From Podocnemis expansa (lineage: Eukaryota > Chordata > Testudines > Podocnemididae): 64,000 nt of DNA. A program made the translations under genes and the position numbers. Position 1 is the stretch's first letter; every line of letters begins with the position of its first letter. The DNA lies in NCBI GenBank assembly GCA_007922195.1, contig ML681997.1:7015156-7079155 (forward strand). The letters run 5' to 3'. The notes beneath the pieces are model-generated. The model saw nothing but the letters and a program-made list of their open reading frames with translations. It made no database searches and had not been told where the DNA came from. Below, one piece after another: positions 55,771-64,000 of the stretch.

Positions 55771-56279
55771 CTTGCTGTGACTGGCAACAAATCCCTGGCA
55801 GGTTTTGCACTTGCACAGCCCTTCATGGGCAGGACCGCACCTAATTCGGTTTAGTGAACACTTTCCAGCTGTTCACAGACCAACAATAGAGACGTTCCTG
55901 CTGGCTCCTCAGCCCAGGACCCCAGGACCATACTTTCTGCCCTAGTCAAAAGGCCTACCCAGCGGAGAGTATTATCTGCTCCACCCTTCCCTTAAAGTGG
56001 AAAGAACATGCATCAGCTTTTGTTTCTGAGCTGTTTGTCTAAACGCTTTGCTCATGGACATGTTTAATGTTTTACTTTAACAAATTTAAGTACAGAAAAA
56101 TGGATTTAAGTGACTGTAAGTGGGAAATATGAAGAGATTAAAAGTTGTTTCCAAATGAAATAAACATAAGATCACAGTCTGTTATACGCACTGTTCAGCC
56201 CTTCCCGGACTGATGGGGAATGGTTGGGGTTGCTCAGAGCCCTGCGTCCAAGGGACACCAGTTGAGTAACACTGTTTTA
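55771..56279. other. Unassigned non-coding sequence
   Basis: An AATAAA at 56159-56164 lies here, without a supported transcript. Confidence 0.4.
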
Positions 56280-56505
56280 AGGGGGCTCTTTATTGGTTAG
56301 CAGCTTAACAGCTGGAAGCTGTAGCCAGACAAATTTGAACTGTTAAAAATTGTGCCCAATTTCTAGTGAGGGTGATTTGCTGTTGGAACAGTCCACAAGG
56401 GAAGTGATGGATTCTCCATCATTAGTCTTCAGATAGAGACTGGAGGCCTTTCTGGAGGATGCGCTTTAGTCAAATTGGCTTCAATACAGGGGGTGACTAA
56501 AGCTC
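56280..56505 (+). mobile_element. CR1 LINE 3' end, sense
   Basis: 'AGACAAATTTGAACTGTTAA', 'CTAGTGAGGGTGATTTGC', 'GTGATGGATTCTCCATCA' and AGACTGGAGGCCTTTCT follow the end of ORF2 of one CR1 subfamily. It may be the 3' end of the same insertion as 55405-55770. Confidence 0.65.
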
Positions 56506-59052
56506 AGTGCCCTGTCTATCCTTAATCTATTGAAATGATTCTCTGTTGTTTGCAAATGACGCATCCATTTGTTTTGGTATCTGTTCAATTTTTATTGCTG
56601 TTGTAGAGACTTCAGCAAGCACTGTATTGTTAAACCTTCATTTTAGAATTGAGGCAAGGCATCTGGGTGTGTGAATGGAAGAGAAAATGACTGGGTTGGA
56701 TCAGAAAGACAAAAGCTACTGGGCTTATGTACATATTTTTAATTATGCTGCAGCCTTGAAGTTTAGAGAGTGACAGTTTTACTCTCGGATTAAAGTTTTG
56801 AGAAACAGAGTTACAGGGAAAACCTGAGGTTTTTCACTTTATAGAGGCAGCACCCGGGAGCCCCAGTAATAGAACAGGGTCAGATTCTGCCACGTGTTCG
56901 TATAAACAGGTCTTTCTGTCCCCTTGTGTAAGAGAATACCAGAATGAGACCCATTTCAGAAGTTAACACTGGGGCTGGGGATTTCTTTCTCTCAGGGAGT
57001 TTGAGATTGGGCTCCGAATTCTTTCTTTCTTTCTTTGGATTTGTGACCCTATTTTCCGGCCTTCTCCAAATGTGAGGACAACTTGACTACCTTCTGTAAT
57101 GGGGCAGAGGGATGAGGAGGGGGAGGGAGAGAAGAATGTCAAACACACTGCTACATTATACGCATTGATTTTTGTTCCCATGTATTCAGCAACGCTTCCT
57201 GTTCAGTTACAAATGTGTTTTTTCCCCCTATATATCAGCACCTGCCACGTACCCTGAAATAATGATGTAGAGCGGCTCAGTTGCCAAAGATATACACTAA
57301 GACTGTGCATGCATCTGCAGAAGCAGAATAACTTGACACACAAACTTGCAATACTGGACAAAGATCTTTTTGAGCGCTCATTTAACAATGTGAGCTGCTA
57401 TTCAGGAATGACAGCCTGTTTTTTTTTTTTTTTTTTTAAAAAAAGGAGGGGGGGTTGAAGCAGTATGGGGATTTGGTTTGGTTAAACAGCACTGCAGTCA
57501 CGCTGCTTTCATTGTTTGTGGGACTCTGTAAGTGAAAACTTAGTTTCCCCTTGCACGGGAAAAAGGCTGTCACCCGAGAACCACAAGTTACCATAAGGAA
57601 ACACCTGGGCCTGTTCCCATACGCTGGCAGTTCTGCACACTTGCAACATGCGGTGTTTCTGGGTCAGTTATCTTGAAATTCTTGCACAAAATGGTTGCTG
57701 TTATAAAAAGTCCACATTTGTCAACAAATACGGCATGACTATCCATCCATTCGCATTTCCTAGCCAGAACACAGGGGAAGGCTGTGGTATTGCAGACACC
57801 CCTGTGATTTTTTTAAAGGTTGGCTGATGTCCTACTGTTTTCGTGGTGTCAGATTTCTGGCTTTCAGACTGTGACCACTGCACTTTGATCCATGTTACAT
57901 AAGAAAATAATATGCTTGCAGTTCTGGCATCTGTTTAGGATCTAGCAGACGCTGGTAGACCAAAGCCCATAGCACTGTTACTAGTCCTTAGGGTATCACC
58001 AATGGACCATGTGTTGTTCCTTGCCCTCACGTGCATATAGATTACTGCTAAGAGGTCCTCCATCATAGCCAACGTGGTTCAGGGATTGATGAATAAATGA
58101 CATTAATGGGGAGGATGTTAGCTTTAAAATTGAAATTTAGAAAGCATTCTGTAAGGACAGCTGCTGCTGGTTCAGGAGTACCATATTCACCTCCTATTTG
58201 TGCTGAGCCCATTCAGTGGGAGTTGGCTTGTGGGGATACTGTCTGCCTTTCACTTGATCTGCAGCTGGGAGGGGCATGCTAGCAACACCTGGCGTAGTGA
58301 ATGGGATATGTGTGGTCAGACCCTCTGATTAGCTCTCCCCGCAGGCAGCATGCTCCTTCTGTAAAAGAAGAGACGCTTGTAGAGCAATGTATTTTAGAAT
58401 GAGACCTTTATTTGGCATTTATAGCTGAGTACATGTATCTCAGGTGCTCCTTGCCATGACCCACCTGCTCTTGGTGATGTGTCCTGATTTACTAGCATAG
58501 CTCTGAGCAAAACTTCCCCTGTGGTTTCAGTAAGACCAGGTATATTTTCTGGATGATTGGAAGCGCATGAGAAAGCTGGCATGTTGCCCGCTCTCTCATC
58601 ATGCAGGAGGGATTGAGGAGACAGAAAAACAGGAATGTAGGGCAGCAAATGCCTGAAGACTGTAGTCCACCCCCCTCATGATGGTATGGCTCATCACAAG
58701 CTTTCCAATACCTGAGTGTAAGGGATCCTTTTCCTTCATTGCATTGTACACTGGCCTTTGAACTTCTGGCTTGGAAGCTGGAGACTCTTTTGGCACCAGA
58801 AGGACCACGAATTCTGGTGGTAGAAAAAGTCTGAGATGGGAGCCCCTGTCTTGCCACAGGTGACCTTAGTTCCTTGTCTACAAAGATAGAGCAGCAATTA
58901 GAGCCATTCAACTTTTTTGTTTTGGGTACTGTTTTGATTCTGCCTTGGTTCAGGGTTCAGCACAGCACCTGTCCTGGGCCATTCCCAGACTCCAGGAAAG
59001 ATGGAGAAAGATTGTTCCATGATTGATCTTGAGGAGAGCTGTGATAACCTGT
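56506..59052. other. Unassigned non-coding sequence with simple repeats
   Basis: A (TTTC)n run lies at about 57020-57036 and a T-then-A run at about 57419-57444. No gene was recognised; antisense open frames at 58394-58911 overlap and lack motifs. Confidence 0.45.
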
Positions 59053-59315
59053 GACCTTGTCTGCCCTGCAGATTTCCATCATTGGCAGCCAGTGACAGAG
59101 CTCACAACATTAGCACAAACACTTTGCATAAGTGGACAAAGCTGCTATGGGCTGCAGCATATGCTGCAGTGACTTGCCCTGGTTTCAAGTAAGGATAAAA
59201 TGCAATGTGCGAAGTAGAGTTTGTAGGGGCTTCACTGGCTTGCAAAAGAAGTTTTTGCTGATGGCATGTCATAATTGGCCACGGTGGGGAGACACCCCCA
59301 GTGCAGACATGGCCT
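59053..59315. repeat. MITE of the CCTTGTCTGC family
   Basis: The left end GACCTTGTCTGCCCTGCAG and the right end CAGTGCAGACATGGCCTGG are imperfect inverted repeats; the length of about 263 bp fits the group. Target duplication not resolved. Confidence 0.55.
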
Positions 59316-59442
59316 GGAGTAGATCTTTAGGTAGGGCTGGGTGACTTCATAAAGCGTGATATCCCCTTCTTCCTCTCCCTCACTCTGTTCCAAGTACAGG
59401 AAGTTTCTGAGAGGGACAGCATATCGCTCCCCAAAAAGAAAT

Positions 59443-59700
59443 GTAGAAATGGCAGGCTGGAAGGGATCTCAAGAGGTCATTCAGCCTGGCCCCCTGGTTG
59501 GAGGTAGGACCAAACATACACCATCCCTGACAGGTCTTTGTCCGACCTGTTCTTAGAAACCTCCAGTGATGGGGGCTTCCACAGCCTCCCTGGGAAGTCT
59601 ACTACAGAGCACAACTACCCTGATGTGTGGTTTTTAAATGTCTAACCTGAATCCCATTTTCTCTCTCTCTACTTAGGAGTGTTCAGCATGGAGAGAAGGG
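59443..59700 (-). mobile_element. CR1 LINE 3' end, antisense
   Basis: 'GCTGGAAGGGATCTCAAGAG', GTCATTCAGCCTGGCCCCC and 'AAACCTCCAGTGATGGGGGC' are the complement of a CR1 3' end of the common type. Confidence 0.8.
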
Positions 59701-61566
59701 TCCTGTTGTCTTTGTGGTGATTAAAGGTTAAACATGGTGGCTGTGTCTGATCCCAGCTCTGGGGGGTCCTAGACCATGGTCTGTACCTTGTATCTGGTTA
59801 TGTTCCCTTGGCTCTGCTGTTTGAAGCTTCACTTCTCTGTGCTGCTACAGAGGATGCAATTTAAGTTGGTAATTTGCTTGGTCCCGGGCCTAGGTGATGG
59901 GACATGCCATTCAGATACTACTGTGCCAATGGGGCTGCTGAAGTTTCAGATTTTAGTATTCATGTTGTGGAAACTTTTTCCACTAAGCTAAGTGAGCCAA
60001 GGAAACCTGTTGTACAGGGAGCGTGAGGTAACCACAGACTGCAGCTTGTCCCTGCCTCCTAGCCTCTGTTCTTGTTGGAAAGGCATTACCAGCCTGAGTG
60101 AAACTAAACTCTGGCTTTAACTCGCATCCCCAGCTGTGCCAGCCAGCCTGAGTTGAAAGCACTCCGAAAGCTGGCTGAGATGGGTTGGGTGTGTGGGTGG
60201 GAGGTGGGATGGGGCAACACCTGAGTAAGAGCCTGGGCTAACTCTGTAGTGAAGACACCCTTAGTGCGGGAAACAGTCACTGGGGAGCAAAACGAGTAGG
60301 TAAGACACAGGCACGGGTTCTGTCCGAAGCAAAGAGAATTCTGTTCAACACTAGCTCCTTGCTACTCATCAGAGGAGTGAGAGCTGTTTTGTGTCCAGAC
60401 TTGTGTAATTGCTCCCTTGACAGGATTAAGGGAGCAGGGCTGCATTAAGTTTGCAGAGAAGCCTGCTGTAGTCAATTGTTTGGCATGGCACAGCACAGGA
60501 AAGTGTCTGGCTTCATCGGAGAGGTTAGTACTGAGGTACCGCTCATCTCTGCCGTGGTGGTTAGCTTCCAACTATGCAGTGGTTTTCTTTGCACTTTCAA
60601 ATGGTTATGTGAAGCTGCTGGAGGGAAGTCAGGTGAACCAACAAAAGGGCCACTCTGTCGAGGTAAATAGTCTCCCATCTTGTCAACCTCAGCTTTCCAG
60701 GTGCTGGCAATCACAATTAAGCTAAGGATGCAAATGGAGGTGTGCAGAGTCTTGTGCCTGTAAAATTGGGGACCTCTCCATTCCTGAAGCTTGCTGGACC
60801 TTTGTACTTTAGCTAGACGGCTATTTCCATAGGAGAGCAATCCCTAGTGCATTTCGCCCTAACCAAATGTGCTCAGTCACTTGCTCTCTTTCTCAAAGTG
60901 CTGCAGTGCCACTTCAGTTAAAGCAGCAATAATAAATAAAATTTCTCCCAGGAAAACAAAATTCTCTTACTGGCTGGATCTCAGACCCCTACTTCAAATT
61001 GTTTGGCAGTGTTATAACTGGGTCAGCCCTAGAGCCATAAGCTCTCATTTTATCTTACCCTGTTCAGCTGAATGAAGTAATTTCTGAGGGCATTTTCCAT
61101 GAATCAATAAATCCATCCTGTGTTTCATGCCTTGGAGGCTTAATTTGCTCTACACATGATGTTCCCCTGTCCTGTGTCATGCTTCTGAGACTCTTGCTCC
61201 TTGAGGGAGGGACATTACTGGAGTTCTCCAAAGATGACACTTTGTAGATCTGACATTTCTCTGTCCCATGTGTGTGTAAAATAATCTCTGTGGGCATGCA
61301 TGTGGAATTTGAGGAGTTTAACATGCCAAACATTTCCTGATGTTCTAGGAGTGAGGAAACCGAACCAAAAAATGGGGTTGTGGTTTTTGAAGGGTAACAG
61401 TTAGGATATCTCAGTTACAGGTAAATTTCCTTTTCATATTTCAACACAGCATTTCCTGCCAAGTGGAATTGAAAAATTCCTATTGCAGTGCACCACATTC
61501 TTTTCCTAACACTGCTTTTGTGAGCTGAAAGTTGTGTTTTGAAACAGCATGTGTGTTTATGTAGGA
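59701..61566. other. Unassigned sequence with one WD40-like peptide
   Basis: The + strand at 60424-60523 translates to a stretch containing VVNCLAWHSTGKCLASS, resembling the start of a WD40 repeat, between TTGACAG and AG|GTTAGT sequences that look like splice sites. The open frame continues into VKLLEGSQVNQQKGHSVEVN, also WD40-like. No complete repeat or gene can be built, so it is not called as a CDS. Confidence 0.3.
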
Positions 61567-61767
61567 CAGTGGTTTTCAAAGTTAGGGTTGGGACCCAGGA
61601 CTGGGTCACAGACTCTCAGGTACTGGGTCATGGCACCACCTGCTGCCAGCACCAAAAGACTGGAATGCATTACTCAAAGATGTAGTTGTTGGGTTGCAGG
61701 TGTAAATGTGTGTTGTTTTTTTTTTTTTTTTCAATTGGGTCCCGAGGAAAAAATTTGAAAACCACTG
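61567..61767. mobile_element. hAT MITE, 201 bp, same family as 4725-4911
   Basis: The ends are CAGTGGTTTTCAAAGTTAGG and AATTTGAAAACCACTG, with 8-mers ATGTAGGA (61559-61566) and ATTTAGGA (61768-61775) matching at 7 of 8. A T run has expanded inside. Shared blocks with 4725-4911 confirm the family. Confidence 0.88.
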
Positions 61768-61775
61768 ATTTAGGA

Positions 61776-62865
61776 GACCTAATGCATTAGCCTCCTACAG
61801 CAAGCATCCTCCAGCACAAAGCACTCAGTCCACAGCTGCACCACATGGAGAGGAGGTAAACATGGCCCTTGACTGTCTTTGCAGGGTCCCTGCTTCTGGA
61901 CTGACCAGAGTGAAACAGATTCATTAGACTTTTATTCTCCTACTGCTCAAAGTCTGACCCACACTGACAGTAACTTGCATGCAGTAGAATGGTCTTCTGC
62001 TTTGGATCAGCATAGCATGTCCTGGCTATGTATCCGTCCCACCAGCTCCGCCACCCTAAGCTCGTTTGCCAGTGGAATCCTCGGGTGCCCTCCTGGGACG
62101 GTTTCCAGGTCACTTTGTGCCTTTCCAGGCATATCCACAAACCCCAAACAGTCAGGACAGTGGGTATTTCCATTGTAATTGTGCAGCAGCTGTGTGTTGT
62201 ACTCCAGTATTTACCTTCTCCTGTCCCTAAAAAGCCTTTCTTCTGTTTTAAAACTTAACCTGCTTTTAGCCCCTCTCTGCTGCATCAGACATCTAGCCTG
62301 GGAGAGAGATCCTAAATATCGGCATTGTTGGAATCTCTTCTCCTTTATCTGTGCCGTAGGCTCGTCTGACTGGTGCCAGTGCTCCAGTCCTACATATACA
62401 GCTCTGGCTGAGAAGAAAATGATTAAAGCTGAAATCCCGTGAAAGATGCCCTCTGACTTCAATAGGGGTATGGGGCAGGCAGGCCTTTGTGCCTGGTAGA
62501 GAGGCAAGATAGTTTTCTAAAGGCTGCCTAGTGCCTTCTTAATGTGCATGTGTTTATACATGCATACGCTTTCACTGGACTCCTTTGTTCTTGTGCACAC
62601 TCTCTGACATGCAGTTATAAAAATGATGCAGCTTCCCCAGCTGGTTATTGAAGGCTGGTTACAGGGTTCCTTTTCAAATGACATGGCACAGTGGAACAAA
62701 ATGTGAAGGCTAAAGCCCTGATGAGCTATAAGCAAATTAGAGCTGTGATCTAATTGCTGCCATTCAGATAACCCCCTGAATGATTTAATCTCTGGTGCTC
62801 TTTCTGTGGAGTTCCTCTCCCCCTCTTGAAAGGGGCTCACCAAGGGGCTCAGGAGTCACACTAAG
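61776..62865. other. Unassigned non-coding sequence
   Basis: Several overlapping open frames, none with a recognisable motif. No gene is called. Confidence 0.45.
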
Positions 62866-63115
62866 GGTTTGTCTACACTGGTGCTTATGTCGGCTAAACT
62901 CTGTCACACAGGAATGTGAAACAGGTGCCCCTTTGAGTGACATAAGTTTAGCTGGCATAAGCATTGATGTAGCCACCTTATGTCGGTGGGAGAGCTCAGC
63001 TGTCTAAATAAGGGCTCTCCGCTGTGCACATGAGCTTTCATGCCGGCTAAACTTGTGTTGCTCGGTGGAGTGTGGCAGGTTTCTAACCACACCAGAGTGA
63101 CAAAAGTATACCCTG
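62866..63115. repeat. MITE of the GGTTTGTCTACACT family
   Basis: The left end AAGGGTTTGTCTACACTGG is typical. Internal 'TTATGTCGGTGGGAGAGCTC' and 'AACTTGTGTTGCTCGGTG' blocks follow the remembered order of this abundant turtle repeat. The right end has decayed. Confidence 0.65.
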
Positions 63116-63507
63116 AGCTGTACTGGTAGATGGTAGGGTGGTGGGGAGGTGGAAGCAAAGGCAGTGGACTATCTTCTTCTGAAGGGAGGGGAAAAAAGGG
63201 TTAATCCTTGGTCAGGATGTGTTTTATTCTTTGTACAGTCCTTAATACAAGAGCCAGGTGTGACTGTAATACACAATAAAAGTGCATGGTGTGGGGTTTT
63301 TTTTTGTTTGCATAAGTGCAATGAGAGGTGGAGCAGAGGAGTGTTGATGGGGCTTCCGGTCTTCTCTGCCTCCATGGCCATCCAGCCTTGGGTGTAGTGT
63401 ATGTAGACGTGAAGGGCAGTGCCTTTATGTCTCACCTTCTTCCAAGAACTGTTGGTGTATGTAGACTTCAACCATTCTTGTTCCTGGTGTACAAGAGGGG
63501 AGAGATT
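63116..63507. other. Unassigned non-coding sequence
   Basis: Nothing was recognised. Confidence 0.45.
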
Positions 63508-63590
63508 ATAGAAGATGAAGGTTGGAAGGACTTTGGGAAGTTCTCTAGTCCAACCTCCTCCTCAAGGACCAAACCGAACTAAACCATTAT
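63508..63590 (-). mobile_element. CR1 LINE 3' tip, antisense
   Basis: 'GATGAAGGTTGGAAGGACTT', 'AGTTCTCTAGTCCAACC' and CTCAAGGACCAAACC are the complement of the last part of a CR1 3' end. Confidence 0.75.
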
Positions 63591-64000
63591 GTCTTTGACT
63601 TTAGATCAGATGAGCAAGAGTTCAACTCACTCTGTGGTTATACTTGGCTAGCTTTCCCTTTGGCTGGAAGCCCGGCTTCCTTCAAGGCCAAATCCTCTTC
63701 TTGGCAGCCCTGGCTACAACTGGAACCCAGGAAGGGAGTGGGTGGTGGCACAAACGCTAACATATGCACCCAATCTAGCTTTGCCATTCCAATTTGTGAA
63801 AGAAAGTAAGTGGATGCCTGGGCTAGAGTCTAGTGCACTTTCCCTCTTCCAAATGTGCTTGTTCTTGTGCTTGATGAAGCTTGTTTAACAAACACCTTTG
63901 GAGCCCTGGGTGTTTCTTGGGAAAAAAAAATCCCCTTGGCCCCCCCATGTGAACCTCGAGTGGCAACAATAGGTATCCTCACCCTGTCTTTTCTCATCTA
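63591..64000. other. Unassigned non-coding sequence
   Basis: Nothing was recognised to the end of the window. Confidence 0.45.

Noticed and set aside
1..64000. CRISPR arrays, operons, tRNA or rRNA genes.
   Set aside because: No regularly spaced identical repeats of suitable size, no tRNA-like cloverleaf sequence and no rRNA segment were seen. The DNA is clearly vertebrate nuclear in type.

Overview
The window reads as nuclear DNA of a non-avian reptile, most likely a turtle (a crocodilian is the main alternative). It contains no bacterial-style genes. It is dominated by CR1 LINE fragments, short hAT-type DNA transposons with 8-bp target duplications, Penelope-like elements (PLEs) and palindromic MITEs, a mixture familiar from turtle genomes. 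I saw no Alu, L1 or other mammal-specific repeat. The species is inference; the repeat families were recognised from knowledge, without a database search.

Layout. 1-4.9 kb: a CR1 end, a solo LTR with a 4-bp duplication, a strongly palindromic MITE and two intact hAT MITEs. 6.2-8.4 kb: a PLE cluster, including a decayed GIY-YIG endonuclease domain. 9.1-14.7 kb: two antisense CR1 relics, a Tigger/pogo-like MITE inside an older hAT, and another hAT. 14.7-20.5 kb: mostly unassigned sequence. 20.5-28.5 kb: two long antisense CR1 copies with layered insertions (hAT, PLE, a second CR1). 30.1-30.6 kb: a CpG island with ZNF143-like sites and a possible first exon on the + strand, followed at 30.6-31.5 kb by a tandem repeat of about 170 bp. 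33-47 kb: PLE fragments, including a reverse transcriptase remnant with a YIDD box at 43.0-43.6 kb, an ancient unclassified repeat and more hATs. 50-51 kb: an LTR inserted inside a palindromic PLE fragment. 54-64 kb: scattered CR1 ends, MITEs and one hAT.

No complete host protein-coding gene could be supported. The CpG island suggests one gene starts near 30.4 kb; if it is transcribed on the + strand, the remaining 33 kb would be largely its first intron. The longest open frames are translations of repeats.

The most interesting signal is that the PLE ends repeatedly carry a hammerhead-ribozyme-like core: CTGANGA, a 6-7 bp hairpin, then GAAA, on the same strand as the reverse transcriptase. 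Several PLE copies form head-to-head inverted pairs. Hammerhead motifs in PLEs are established knowledge; their condition in these copies, with many core changes looking like CpG decay, is read directly from the sequence.
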